Counted from the first letter of the stretch, positions 17,142 to 26,387 are shown. The stretch: DNA of 64,000 nucleotides from Deltaproteobacteria bacterium (GCA_017302835.1 JAFLCC010000014.1:1-64000); one strand, 5' to 3'. The notes: generated by a model from the letters alone, not told the origin. A program made the numbers and translations.

Positions 17142-18416
17142 ATGACAAACGAACTCATTATTCAATATACGGCGACGGTCTTTTTTGCATTGGCCATTCT
17201 TCATACATTTTCGGTTAAATTTTTTCAAAATTTATCTCACAAGTATGTCGAAGGATCTGTTGGAGAGAACCTCTTCCACTTGCTAGGCGAAGTTGAAGTT
17301 GTCTTTGGGATCTGGGCCGGACTATTTATCATTTTTTTCATGATGGTCTCTGGCGTTCCGCAAACAATTGGATACCTAGAGGGACGAAATTTTACTGAAC
17401 CAATGTTTGTTTTTGTAATCATGGCTGTTTGCGCTTCACGGCCCATACTTGCTCTTAGCGAAAAAGTGATTCGGTTGGTCGGTAAAATTATTCCTATTGA
17501 TAGCAATGTTGGGTTTTTCGCGGCCACATTAATAGTGGGACCGATCTTAGGTAGTTTCATTACAGAACCTGCTGCTATGACCGTTACGGCACTGATTCTT
17601 CTTAAGAATTTTTATCAGCGGGACATCTCTGAGAAGCTTAGATATGCAACAATTGGACTTTTATTCGTTAATATTTCCATAGGTGGAACCTTAACTCCGT
17701 ATGCAGCACCGCCTGTTTTAATGGTCGCAGCTAAGTGGAACTGGGATTTAATGTTTATGCTTTCAAATTTTGGTTGGAAAGCTGTTCTTGCGATACTTGT
17801 GTCTACAATTATTGTGACCTATCGCTTTCGGAAAGAACTGACTACAATTGGAAAAGAAAAAAAAGTTGAAACTAAGACATTAAGAATTCCAGCTTGGGTC
17901 ACCGTACTGCACATTTTTGTTCTTATTGCGATTGTTATGTCGTCTCATTATTTGGTACTGTTTACAGGAATATTTTTATTTTTCCTTGGTATAGCTTCGG
18001 TAACTAAAGAGTACCAAAATGAACTTCAAATCAAAGAATCATTGTTGGTTGGTTTTTTCCTAGCAGGCCTTGTTGTACTTGGAGGATATCAAAGCTGGTG
18101 GCTCGAGCCCATACTAAGTCGCTTAACGTCTTTGCCGCTTTATCTTGGGTCGATTTCATTGACTGCTTTTACTGACAATGCAGCTATTACTTATCTTGGT
18201 AGCCAGGTTTCCGGTCTAACTGATGCTTCAAAGTATGCTCTGGTTGCGGGAAGTGTTGTTGGTGGAGGTCTTACAGTTATTGCCAATGCTCCAAATCCAG
18301 CGGGTTACAGCACTTTGAATTCTGCTTTTGGGCCAGATGGGATCAGTCCAGGTTTGCTATTCCGCAGCGCCATAGTACCTACAATCATTGCGGGGCTTTG
18401 TTTTTGGTTTCTTTAA
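17142..18416 (+). CDS. Putative Na+/H+ antiporter (Na_H_antiport_3-like)
   Basis: 424 aa with about ten to eleven membrane segments. Recognisable blocks are FFAATLIVGPILGSFITEPAAMTV, the glycine/proline-rich VNISIGGTLTPYAAPPVLMVAA, and near the end SISLTAFTDNAAITYLGSQ and GLTVIANAPNPAGYSTL, which match the putative Na+/H+ antiporter family of the ion-transporter superfamily. It would exchange protons for sodium or lithium across the inner membrane. It follows the DapB-like gene by 13 bases under the shared structured leader, so both are likely regulated by it. Confidence 0.83.
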   Translation: MTNELIIQYTATVFFALAILHTFSVKFFQNLSHKYVEGSVGENLFHLLGEVEVVFGIWAGLFIIFFMMVSGVPQTIGYLEGRNFTEPMFVFVIMAVCASRPILALSEKVIRLVGKIIPIDSNVGFFAATLIVGPILGSFITEPAAMTVTALILLKNFYQRDISEKLRYATIGLLFVNISIGGTLTPYAAPPVLMVAAKWNWDLMFMLSNFGWKAVLAILVSTIIVTYRFRKELTTIGKEKKVETKTLRIPAWVTVLHIFVLIAIVMSSHYLVLFTGIFLFFLGIASVTKEYQNELQIKESLLVGFFLAGLVVLGGYQSWWLEPILSRLTSLPLYLGSISLTAFTDNAAITYLGSQVSGLTDASKYALVAGSVVGGGLTVIANAPNPAGYSTLNSAFGPDGISPGLLFRSAIVPTIIAGLCFWFL

Positions 18417-18522
18417 ATAAGATTCCAAACTGCTCTCTTTGACTGGACCTGTGCGCAGATGAAAAAATTTAGCAGTAGGTATCATATTGTCAGCATCGTA
18501 TAATTAAACTAACAAAATAACA

Positions 18523-18593
18523 GGGTTTCACTCTTTTTCGGAGTGAGAGTTTTCAAGTGGTAGGGTCGCCATTTAAAAAAAGAATGGTGGCCT
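18523..18593 (+). promoter_or_regulatory. Structured leader B, riboswitch-like, before 33-aa membrane peptide
   Basis: GGGT, then hairpin TCACTC-TTTTTCG-GAGTGA (18528-18546), AGTTTT, CAAGTGG, the conserved TAGGGTCGCC (18561-18570), a hairpin CCATT...AATGG (18569-18587), then GGTGGCCT at the ATG. It matches leader A in block order and spacing, and the stems differ in sequence while keeping pairing, which is covariation. The ribosome binding site GGTGG is again next to or inside the last stem. Confidence 0.68.
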
Positions 18594-18695
18594 ATGTCTG
18601 AGAAGCTTTTTGATATCGCGACTGTGTTAATTCCGGTAGTCATTATTATCTTCATAATAATCCAATACGAAAATAGCAAGAAAAAAAAAGACTGA
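18594..18695 (+). CDS. 33-aa single-span membrane peptide
   Basis: ATG at 18594 to TGA at 18693-18695 encodes MSEKLFDIATVLIPVVIII, then FIIIQYENSKKKKD. One hydrophobic helix of about 17 residues is followed by a basic tail, giving an Nout-Cin or membrane-anchored peptide. GGTGG lies just upstream, within leader B. The fit of the start to the conserved leader and the clean membrane-helix composition argue that it is translated. It may modulate a transporter such as the adjacent antiporter, as other small membrane peptides do; this is an inference. Confidence 0.6.
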   Translation: MSEKLFDIATVLIPVVIIIFIIIQYENSKKKKD

Positions 18696-18711
18696 GTTTA
18701 GTTTTCAAATG

Positions 18712-19125
18712 TTAGCTGCCGTAGTTCACCATAGCTTGCAGGACGGCGTTTAACTTTTGTAAGTCGTTGCTCACAGGAGTTAGGCATTTCGTCCAATCTT
18801 TCTTTTGTGAAGCGATTCGTTCCATGGCTTGCTTGCCATGTATGGTGATAGAAATAATTTTCTTTCTTGAGTCCTTTGGATCTTCAGCTTGAAACAAAAA
18901 TCCTTTTTTTTCAAGGCGCTTTAAGGTTTGGGTTAAGGTGCTCGGGTGAATGCCAACAGATTTTGCAAGCGCATGCGCAGAGGTTCCTGGCATATCGATA
19001 AGCTGTTCTAAAAGACACCATTGCACTAAACTTAAACCAACTTTTTCCTCTGACTTTTTATTGAAGTTGTGAATCGAAATACCTAAGCGAAATAAGGAAA
19101 CTAGAGGCTGAACATCTTTGCTCAT
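18712..19125 (-). CDS. MarR-family regulator
   Basis: 137 aa. Winged helix-turn-helix: GTSAHALAKSVGIHPSTLTQTLKRLEKKGFL is the recognition helix region, followed by the wing EDPKDSRKKIISITIHGK. Such regulators are dimeric and often sense small ligands. The gene overlaps the otsB-like gene by four bases (ATGA), so it is the last member of the otsA-otsB transcript and may regulate it or report on it. Promoter and operator are not obvious. Confidence 0.85.
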   Translation of the reverse strand: MSKDVQPLVSLFRLGISIHNFNKKSEEKVGLSLVQWCLLEQLIDMPGTSAHALAKSVGIHPSTLTQTLKRLEKKGFLFQAEDPKDSRKKIISITIHGKQAMERIASQKKDWTKCLTPVSNDLQKLNAVLQAMVNYGS

Positions 19126-19910
19126 CTTAACTCCTCTAATTTTGAACTATCATCTCTAGGCTGGTGAAATTTAATAAGAGTTTTTATCAACCGATTAATT
19201 TCAGATTGTCTCTCTATATAATAGCTAGCTTGTGATTTGATTTTTTTTCCCACTCTGACTGACATTATTTGGCCAGAATGATAGGGCAAACTGAAAATAT
19301 CTTCATCTGTGTCGTCATCACCGATGTAAAAGGCATGTTTCATTTCTGAAATCTGCATGAGCTTTTGAAGGGCTGCGCCCTTATGGGGAGCATCCGCCGG
19401 AAGTATGTTCACCACGCATTTGCCTAAAATAATGTTAGGTTTAGGAGTGATGTAACTTATTATTGATTTGATCTGTGCTCTTGCTTTTGTTTTATTTCTC
19501 GCTTTTCTATAGTGAATAGCAATTGAATACACTTTGTCTTCAATTTCAACCCCACTCTCAAATTCTTCGTTATATAAAAGTTTCGTCCATGCAGTGCATG
19601 TTTTTTGCGCTTTTTCTAAAGAGCCATTTTTGCTTTCTATGCCCTCTAATCCATGGTTTCCTACAAGAAATTTTGGATTAAATGAAATCCGCTTCTTCAG
19701 GTCCTCGATACTTCGGCCGGAAATAATTGCGACTGGAGCAATTTTCGAGAGCTGGCTTAAAAGAACCTCTGTTGTCTTCGCCATTGCTGCGGCTTCAGGA
19801 TCACTAACAATCTTCGCCAGTGTTCCGTCAAAATCAAATGCATAAAGAGTTTTTGTAAAAGAAAGTGACTCAAGTACTACAAGACTTCCTTTTGAAAAAA
19901 GTGGTATCAC
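19122..19910 (-). CDS. otsB: Trehalose-6-phosphate phosphatase
   Basis: 262 aa HAD-family phosphatase. Motif I is FDFDGT with nucleophile D26 and acid D28, motif II appears as VAIISGRS, and GDDDTDED supplies the metal-binding acidic cluster. It removes phosphate from trehalose-6-phosphate to give trehalose, a compatible solute. It follows the synthase gene by a four-base overlap and precedes the MarR gene by the same, forming a three-gene operon. The length agrees with OtsB proteins. Confidence 0.93.
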   Translation of the reverse strand: MIPLFSKGSLVVLESLSFTKTLYAFDFDGTLAKIVSDPEAAAMAKTTEVLLSQLSKIAPVAIISGRSIEDLKKRISFNPKFLVGNHGLEGIESKNGSLEKAQKTCTAWTKLLYNEEFESGVEIEDKVYSIAIHYRKARNKTKARAQIKSIISYITPKPNIILGKCVVNILPADAPHKGAALQKLMQISEMKHAFYIGDDDTDEDIFSLPYHSGQIMSVRVGKKIKSQASYYIERQSEINRLIKTLIKFHQPRDDSSKLEELR

Positions 19911-22147
19911 GTTTTTAATAACCCCTCGCCAAATTTCTTAATATGGCCAAATAAACGAGTTCTTTGTCGAAGCCTTGCAGCATCAAGCAACATTCGCCCA
20001 GCCCATCGAAAAACATTAAATTCTTGAATAAATCCGCGCATACTTCGAATTCGATTACGTTGTTCGTCCTTAGGCATTTCGAGTGCGACATGCAAAGCCG
20101 CTGCACATTGATCAATATTATATGGATTTACAATTAGTGCTTCTAGTAACTCTCTAGATGCTCCTGTGAACTGACTCAAAATCAAAACTCCTTGTTCATC
20201 ATCGCGAGAGGCCACAAATTCTTTTGCTACTAAATTCATTCCGTCGTGAAGGCTACTGACAAAACAAAGATTGGAGCCTCTGTAATATTCATACACTTGA
20301 AGTGGTTCATGATGCTCTACTTTCAAAAGGATTGGCTCATAACCATCTCTGCCGAATCTCTGGTTAATTTTTATTGCTAGCGCGCGAACTTCCGATTCGA
20401 ATTGCTGGTATTGAGGTATTGTCGATCGCGATGGGGCCGCAATTTGTATGAAAGTAAATCTTCCAATCCACTTTGGTTCCAATTCAAATAGACGTTCCAC
20501 CGCTAAAAATCTTTCCAGAATGCCCTTTGTGTAATCAAGTCGATCAATTCCAATCCCTATAAGCCGATCAGTTGGAAAATTATTGAGTTGGCGAATGTGT
20601 TTTTGACACTCTTTGACTGACTTTTGTGATTTGATCCACTTAACTGGATACTCGATAGAAATCGGATAGTGGGCGACAGCAGTAAGTTGACCTTTATATG
20701 AAACAGTCGAAGTTTCTCGGTCAATTCGGCTTTCGATAAAGCGATCAACGGCATCAATAAAGTTATTGCAATGAAATCGTGTATGAAAGCCAAGAATACT
20801 GCTTCCCAGAAGTCCGTCGATTAACTCTTCTCGCCAAGGACAAATACCAAACACTTCCGGATTCGGAAATGGAATGTGCCAAAAGGTAATGACTGTCGCC
20901 TTCGGAAGACGTTCACGAATCATTTTTGGCAAAAGCGCCAAATGATAGTCTTGAATCAAAATTACGGGGTTGTCTGTTTTGGCTTCCTCGACAACTGCTT
21001 TTGCGAATTTTTCATTTGCGGATACGTATTGCGCCCAATCAGCTGATCTAAATATTGGCCGCACATGTGCAATATGACATAAGGCCCATATGCCTTCATT
21101 CGCAAAGCCATAGTAGTAACCTTGTTCTTCCTCTTTGGTCAGCCAGACTCTTCTAATCTGATAAGAGGGATCTTCAGGTGGTACACGTACATGATCATGC
21201 TTGTCCACAACTTCTCGGTCCGCATTTCCACTTCCATGAGCGATCCATGTTCCTGAGCAGGCTCGCATGATCGGTTCTAGTGCCGTTACTAAACCGCTTG
21301 CCGGAAACTGAATTTCAATTTTTTCATTTCTACGGACATGGATGTAGGGCTCTCGATTGGAAACGACAAGTATCTCGTCTCCAGTTAGTTCATTGTTCAA
21401 AATTTCTTTCAAAGTTTTAGAGTTCCAACTGATCTGATTTTCATCTCTGGTCCGTCGCTCAGTTTCTAAATCACGGATAAGAAGTCGAAGATCTTTAACA
21501 ATCGGTCTTAACTCAGGAGATTCTATTTGCGAATTTGGCCGAACCAACCCTTCACCTTTGAGGATGGCTCGAATTCCCTTCACCCAACCACGCCAACTCA
21601 TTTGGGCAATAAAAACCGTAATCAGCGATATCAGCGTCGCAAGACCTGCGAACAAATAGAAGATATAAACTTTTGTGTCAGCACTTCGTTTTTCTAAAAA
21701 ACTCATGTCATGAAGAAGAACCAGTTGTCCAAATCGTTTTCCGGCATCGTCAATAGGATGAAAAGCAATATGAATTGGCCCTTTCGACAATTGCAACACG
21801 CGACTATGGGACTTGCGTGAGTCGTCCGCAGCCTCACACAAAATTTGGTCCGGGTACGTTTGGGTTTTATAGATCAGTCGATTTTCATTATCACAAAATG
21901 CCAACGCATAAAGCCGTTCGTCTTGAATGGCTCGGTCAAAAATTTTTTGCATCTTTTTTTCGGAAGGATTTTCGATAATTGAAACAATCGATTCTTGTAG
22001 AGTATTCGTGATGAGTTTTGTTCGAATATCAATATCGCGACTGAACCATTTGTTAAAAATCAACGAGTCGACCAATGGCACGATACCATAGGCGACTAAT
22101 CCAATAACGAGCATAAGTGGAACGATGAAGCGAAGCGATAATCTCAT
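19907..22147 (-). CDS. otsA: Trehalose-6-phosphate synthase with N-terminal membrane sensor
   Basis: 746 aa, against about 470 for a plain OtsA. Residues about 5-28 and 164-188 are membrane helices enclosing a roughly 135-residue periplasmic domain (LITNTLQESIVS..., ALAFCDNENRLIYKT, GPIHIAFHPIDD), like a sensor-kinase input domain. A linker with coiled-coil character follows, then the GT20 domain from about residue 255: VVSNREPY, IQDYHLALLPKMIR, FWHIPFPNPEVF, GIGIDRLDYTKGI and LHDGMNLVAKEFVA. The enzyme joins UDP- or GDP-glucose to glucose-6-phosphate. The fusion suggests membrane location and extracellular control of trehalose synthesis. The gene heads the otsB and marR transcript. Confidence 0.9.
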   Translation of the reverse strand: MRLSLRFIVPLMLVIGLVAYGIVPLVDSLIFNKWFSRDIDIRTKLITNTLQESIVSIIENPSEKKMQKIFDRAIQDERLYALAFCDNENRLIYKTQTYPDQILCEAADDSRKSHSRVLQLSKGPIHIAFHPIDDAGKRFGQLVLLHDMSFLEKRSADTKVYIFYLFAGLATLISLITVFIAQMSWRGWVKGIRAILKGEGLVRPNSQIESPELRPIVKDLRLLIRDLETERRTRDENQISWNSKTLKEILNNELTGDEILVVSNREPYIHVRRNEKIEIQFPASGLVTALEPIMRACSGTWIAHGSGNADREVVDKHDHVRVPPEDPSYQIRRVWLTKEEEQGYYYGFANEGIWALCHIAHVRPIFRSADWAQYVSANEKFAKAVVEEAKTDNPVILIQDYHLALLPKMIRERLPKATVITFWHIPFPNPEVFGICPWREELIDGLLGSSILGFHTRFHCNNFIDAVDRFIESRIDRETSTVSYKGQLTAVAHYPISIEYPVKWIKSQKSVKECQKHIRQLNNFPTDRLIGIGIDRLDYTKGILERFLAVERLFELEPKWIGRFTFIQIAAPSRSTIPQYQQFESEVRALAIKINQRFGRDGYEPILLKVEHHEPLQVYEYYRGSNLCFVSSLHDGMNLVAKEFVASRDDEQGVLILSQFTGASRELLEALIVNPYNIDQCAAALHVALEMPKDEQRNRIRSMRGFIQEFNVFRWAGRMLLDAARLRQRTRLFGHIKKFGEGLLKT

Positions 22148-22227
22148 ATTTTTCTTACTTTACTTTGATATCAAATGAAAGTATACATTTTAATGAATTT
22201 ATCTACAACTTTAGGAACAAACAACGC

Positions 22228-24003
22228 ATGTATCCATACGGGCTAATTGGAAATTGCCAAACCGCTGCATTGATTAACAAGTCTGGCTCAATTGATTGGC
22301 TTTGTTTTCCGAGGCCAGATAGTCCGCCAGTTTTTGGACGCATCTTAGATCCCGAAGGTGGACACTTCTCTATTGAAGGAAAAGGCAGATTCGAAGGTCA
22401 GCAAAACTATATTCCTAATACAACAATTTTAAAAACGACAGTAACCAACGAAGACGGAAGTCAATTTGAAATCACCGACTTCAATCCACGGTTCTATCAA
22501 CATGGTCGCGTCTATCGCCCAATATCACTTTTTAGAATTGTAAAACCAATTAAAGGAAACCCTGCAATTTGTGTGAGTTGCAAACCGGTGGATGGATGGA
22601 CAAAAAAACCTGTTAAACCAATTCGCGGGAACAGTCACCTTAGATTCGAACTGCAAGACGATCACATGCGATTAGCTACAAATATGCCGCTTACTTATTT
22701 ATGCGAAGAAACGCATTTTATTTTGAATGAACCTCTTTATTTTGGACTGACTTGGAGTTTAGGAATCGAAGAAGACTTAGTCAGTGTTTCAGAACGGTTT
22801 TTAAGCCAGACTCTGGATTACTGGACAACGTGGGTTAAGCATTGCTCAATACCGAGCCTCTATCAAAAAGAAACAATTCGATCAGCGCTAACTTTAAAAC
22901 TCCATTGTTATGAAGACACCGGCGCAATCCTTGCCGCACTAACTACAAGTCTACCGGAAGAGCGAAATCAGAACCGCAATTGGGACTACCGCTTCTGCTG
23001 GCTTCGCGATGCGTATTTTGTACTTTCGGCTTTTCAAAACCTTGGGCATTTTGAGGAAATGGAAGGATTCATAAAATTCATTCTTAATATTGCCGAAAAG
23101 CACGAACATTCGCGCGAGCGACTTTGGCCCGTTTACCGACTCGATCAAACTCTCCCTCTCCCCGAGGTCGAACACTTAAACTGGCAAGGTTTTGCTGGAA
23201 GCAAACCTGTACGTAGCAACAATCAAGCGGCCGAGCACGTTCAGAATGATGTGTACGGCGAAATGATTCTAACCTTGGCTCCCATTTTTATTGATGAAAG
23301 ATTTCATCACTTAAGAACCAAGGACCTCGAACGACTTCTCGCTCATCTGGGAAAATTTTGTGCCCAAAGCATTTCAAAGCCTGATGCCGGACTTTGGGAA
23401 ATCCGAGATGGTTGGCAAGAGCATTCTTTTTCAAATTTAATGTGCTGGGCGGGGCTTGATCGCATCGAAACTATAAGATCGCTGGGATTTTTACCGGAAC
23501 TGAGTTTCGATTTAACTTCGGCAAAAAAATTAGCTGAAAAATCTATTCGGTCTGCTGTCATCAATGGTTCTCTACGCAATGCCCCTAACGATGAGAGTTT
23601 CGATTCATCGTTGCTACAAATTTCTAACTTAAGATTTCCCGATGAGGACGTTGTAAAAAAAACGGTCGAACAAATTCAAGAAAACCTAAAATTAGAAGCA
23701 AGTTCTTCTACCGCCAGCTTTCTTTACCGCTACCTTCGAAATGATGATTTCGGCCAGCCTAAATCGGCGTTTCTTATTTGCTCTTTCTGGCTGATTCAGT
23801 CGCTGAGTCGAACAGGACAAATAGAAAAAGCGCGCGAAGTGACCAAAAACGTGATGGTTGCCGCTAATTCTCTTGGTCTATTTTCAGAACACTATATTCC
23901 GTCCGAAAGAATGCAGACCGGTAACTTCCCACAAGCATATTCTCACGTCGGACAAATTAATGCAGCCTTTGCGGTGAGTCCGCCGTGGGGCGATGTCCTT
24001 TAA
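22228..24003 (+). CDS. GH15 glucoamylase/trehalase-like glycosidase
   Basis: 591 aa from ATG at 22228 (MYPYGLIGNCQTAALI); a TTG at 22165 would add 21 residues without a good site. The N-terminal block SGSIDWLCFPRPDSPPVFGRIL and the catalytic-domain motif NWDYRFCWLRDAYF, plus LWEIRDGWQEHSFSN and later the ending FPQAYSHVGQINAA, are characteristic of bacterial GH15 enzymes, which include trehalases in Actinobacteria. The inner (alpha/alpha)6 barrel is complete. It is transcribed divergently from otsA across an 80-base gap, so turnover of trehalose or glucans is likely. There is no signal peptide, so it is probably cytoplasmic. Confidence 0.88.
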   Translation: MYPYGLIGNCQTAALINKSGSIDWLCFPRPDSPPVFGRILDPEGGHFSIEGKGRFEGQQNYIPNTTILKTTVTNEDGSQFEITDFNPRFYQHGRVYRPISLFRIVKPIKGNPAICVSCKPVDGWTKKPVKPIRGNSHLRFELQDDHMRLATNMPLTYLCEETHFILNEPLYFGLTWSLGIEEDLVSVSERFLSQTLDYWTTWVKHCSIPSLYQKETIRSALTLKLHCYEDTGAILAALTTSLPEERNQNRNWDYRFCWLRDAYFVLSAFQNLGHFEEMEGFIKFILNIAEKHEHSRERLWPVYRLDQTLPLPEVEHLNWQGFAGSKPVRSNNQAAEHVQNDVYGEMILTLAPIFIDERFHHLRTKDLERLLAHLGKFCAQSISKPDAGLWEIRDGWQEHSFSNLMCWAGLDRIETIRSLGFLPELSFDLTSAKKLAEKSIRSAVINGSLRNAPNDESFDSSLLQISNLRFPDEDVVKKTVEQIQENLKLEASSSTASFLYRYLRNDDFGQPKSAFLICSFWLIQSLSRTGQIEKAREVTKNVMVAANSLGLFSEHYIPSERMQTGNFPQAYSHVGQINAAFAVSPPWGDVL

Positions 24004-24069
24004 AGATTTAGTTTAATAGTGCTTGAGTGATATTGCTAAATGCCCAAAAGTTATAAGTTAAAAAATTGC

Positions 24070-24102
24070 TAAGACAAATTTTCCATGCCTAAATTTGTCT
24101 TA
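24070..24102. repeat. Perfect 12-bp inverted repeat
   Basis: TAAGACAAATTT at 24070-24081 and its exact inverse at 24091-24102 enclose a nine-base loop. It lies 66 bases after the GH15 stop. Plus-strand downstream lacks a T-tract; on the minus strand a six-T run lies nearby. It might end the GH15 transcript or be an operator. Confidence 0.5.
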
Positions 24103-24174
24103 AACACGACGGTGTGTCATAAGTACGTGGGTCTTCCTCAAATTATAAAATCAAAAAAAAGATGGCCGTAATAA

Positions 24175-24200
24175 ATTATATATGGTATCCCATATATAAT
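24175..24200. promoter_or_regulatory. Palindromic operator overlapping MarR start
   Basis: ATTATATATGG and CCATATATAAT form perfect 11-base inverse arms with the spacer TATC between them. The right arm ends inside the ATG of the MarR gene. This fits an autoregulatory MarR operator, and the absence of a conventional ribosome binding site upstream suggests a leaderless or very short transcript. Confidence 0.65.
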
Positions 24201-24699
24201 GAAAAGTAGATCAAAAACGAAATTAGAACCAGATGCACAGATAGTCCTCGATTCGATTAGAAAAATAGTTAGAACACTTCGTCAAACATCAAAGTTTACA
24301 GAAAAAAACTTAGGCTTGAGCACAGCTCAAATTTTCGTACTTCAGAAGTTAGCAGCCAGCAAAGTTCCGCTATCTATAAACAAGCTAGCCGCCGCCACTC
24401 TAACCCATCAAAGCTCGGTATCGGTCGTGGTATCTAAACTAGTTTATCGTAAACTGATAGACAGAGTAGAATCAGAAACCGATTCACGGTCTGTCGAACT
24501 AAGCATAAGCAAGCATGGTCAATCCCTACTTACCAAAAGCCCAATGTCTATTCAGGAACGCCTTATGAATGGTTTAGCCCAATTGAGTGAAACTCAGCGA
24601 ACCGCTCTTGTAAAAGGTTTACAAGCTTTGGTTCAAAAGTCAGGAATGGAAAATGAGGAGCCTTCAATGTTACTTGAGGACGATACTGAAAAGAAATAG
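24199..24699 (+). CDS. MarR-family regulator (autoregulated)
   Basis: 166 aa. Winged helix-turn-helix: LSINKLAAATLTHQSSVSVVVSKLVYRKLIDRVESETDSRSVELSISKHG, with DxRxVELS wing typical of MarR. It has an acidic C-terminal tail. A 26-base palindrome covers its start codon, indicating self-repression. The stop is followed within 50 bases by the hybrid kinase gene, so the two are likely co-transcribed; control of a kinase by a MarR protein is unusual. The family is secure, the ligand unknown. Confidence 0.82.
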   Translation: MKSRSKTKLEPDAQIVLDSIRKIVRTLRQTSKFTEKNLGLSTAQIFVLQKLAASKVPLSINKLAAATLTHQSSVSVVVSKLVYRKLIDRVESETDSRSVELSISKHGQSLLTKSPMSIQERLMNGLAQLSETQRTALVKGLQALVQKSGMENEEPSMLLEDDTEKK

Positions 24700-24750
24700 G
24701 TGAAAGATTTAATTGGGCGTTTATCCAAATTACAAAGCGGAGGTAACGTA

Positions 24751-26313
24751 GTGAGCCTAAAAACCAAAGACTTTGAATCATCCAAGTCCATTCGTCTTTT
24801 CGGACAATTAGGTGCATCTTTTGTCCTTCTTTATTTTGTCTATTTTCTTCGACAAACGGCACAGCCTATTCTGGGTGAAGATGCCGCGCTTCTTCCATTT
24901 TTGCTAGCCGTTATTTTTTCCGCCTGGTTCGGCAGTATTGCCTCTGGAATTGCTACGGTAATTGGTGGTGCTATCATAGGGATTTACTTTTTCATCAATC
25001 CGATCAATCATTTTGGAATTGATAGCGTTCCCGATATTATTCGCCTAGCATTATATTTAGTCGAAGGGGTTTTAATTAGCATTATCATTGGATCGCTGAA
25101 AGCCGCCAAGAAAAAACTGCTGCAAAATTCACTTGAATTGGCACAAGCAAAAATTAAGGCCGATACGGCAAATCAAACAAAATCTCTATTTTTGGCAAAT
25201 ATGAGCCATGAAATTCGCACTCCGATGACGGCTATTTTAGGATTTGCAGAAATTCTAAAGCATGACGATCTGAATCCAGTGCAAAGGAACGAGTTTATAA
25301 GTATTGTTCAAAAAAACACCCAGGCACTTTGTAACCTGATTGATAATATTCTTGATTTATCCAAAATTGAGGCGGGAAAATTACAAATCGAAGCGATCCC
25401 TTTTTCGCCAAAATTAATTCTTGAAGAAATTTTTTCTTTGTTATTCATCAAGGCCCAAACGAAGGACATTCAACTTCTTCACGCCGAGGTGGCTCTCCCC
25501 GAGACTATTTCTTCTGATTCAAATTTAATTCGTCAGATTCTTATAAATATTGTTGGCAATGCAATTAAATTTACCATGCAAGGCTCCGTCGTAGTCACAA
25601 CAACTTTTAAGCCCCTAAACGAAAAGAAGGGCATACTCGAAATTGAAGTTCAAGACACTGGCATTGGCATTAGTTCAGAACAAAGAGATCGACTATTTCA
25701 GGACTTTGCTCAATCCAACACTTCCACGTCAAGACGATTTGGGGGATCAGGCCTTGGATTGTCGCTCTCACGTCGTCTTGCACAGAAACTTGGTGGTAAC
25801 GTCGAACTGATTGATTCCAAAGATGGATCCGGCAGCAAATTTTTAATAACGTTGTTGGTTGAAACTGTTGGCGCGAGTAAAATCAGTAAATCAATTGAAA
25901 AATCCGAATACTTAAAAGAATTACGAGGGAAACATATTTTACTTGTCGAAGACGCACCAGAAAATCAAATGCTAATCAAATACTTTCTCAAATCATTTGG
26001 CATCGAAGTTACCGTTGCTTCAGACGGACTAAGCGGTGCAAATTTGGCCTTAAAAAATGCATATGATCTTGTGTTAATGGACATTCAAATGCCCGGCATC
26101 GACGGCTTCGAAGCACTGCAAGTTCTACGTAAAAAATTATATCCAGGCAAAGTTTTTGCTCTAACTGCGCATGCAATGGTGGAAGAACGTAAAAAGTGTT
26201 TGGATGCAGGATTTAATGGTTTTTTATCGAAACCAATTTCTCGCGAAATTTTAGTCACATCGATTGCCGAAGCGATCCTTTCGAAATCTGAGGACCATAG
26301 AGATGTTCGGTAA
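24751..26313 (+). CDS. Hybrid histidine kinase with DUF4118-like membrane domain
   Basis: 520 aa from GTG at 24751, chosen because GGAGG lies seven bases upstream; a longer frame reaching 24700 has no site. Four membrane helices (about residues 20-110) resemble a DUF4118/KdpD-like sensor. Then come a coiled coil, HisKA with MSHEIRTPM (phospho-His), HATPase motifs [16 protein letters not shown] and [11 protein letters not shown], and a receiver domain from about 405 with [16 protein letters not shown] (phospho-Asp) and KP near the end. It likely senses membrane or ionic state and passes phosphate to an unlinked protein. It follows the MarR gene. Confidence 0.9.
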   Translation: MSLKTKDFESSKSIRLFGQLGASFVLLYFVYFLRQTAQPILGEDAALLPFLLAVIFSAWFGSIASGIATVIGGAIIGIYFFINPINHFGIDSVPDIIRLALYLVEGVLISIIIGSLKAAKKKLLQNSLELAQAKIKADTANQTKSLFLANMSHEIRTPMTAILGFAEILKHDDLNPVQRNEFISIVQKNTQALCNLIDNILDLSKIEAGKLQIEAIPFSPKLILEEIFSLLFIKAQTKDIQLLHAEVALPETISSDSNLIRQILINIVGNAIKFTMQGSVVVTTTFKPLNEKKGILEIEVQDTGIGISSEQRDRLFQDFAQSNTSTSRRFGGSGLGLSLSRRLAQKLGGNVELIDSKDGSGSKFLITLLVETVGASKISKSIEKSEYLKELRGKHILLVEDAPENQMLIKYFLKSFGIEVTVASDGLSGANLALKNAYDLVLMDIQMPGIDGFEALQVLRKKLYPGKVFALTAHAMVEERKKCLDAGFNGFLSKPISREILVTSIAEAILSKSEDHRDVR

Positions 26314-26342
26314 AATTCAACATCAGACTTTATTTAGGCTCT

Positions 26343-26387
26343 CTCTTTCAAAACAACAGCAATTTTTGAATCCGATTCTTGAAAGAG
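26343..26387 (+). repeat. Hairpin before ClC gene
   Basis: CTCTTTCAA at 26343-26351 and TTGAAAGAG at 26379-26387 are exact inverses separated by 27 bases, ending eight bases before AGGAAAAA and the ClC start. It may affect translation of the channel. It does not fit the fluoride (crcB) riboswitch. Confidence 0.3.

Noticed and set aside
24070-24102. Intrinsic terminator of the GH15 gene
   Set aside because: The stem is perfect but no T-run follows on the plus strand, so it is listed as a repeat only.
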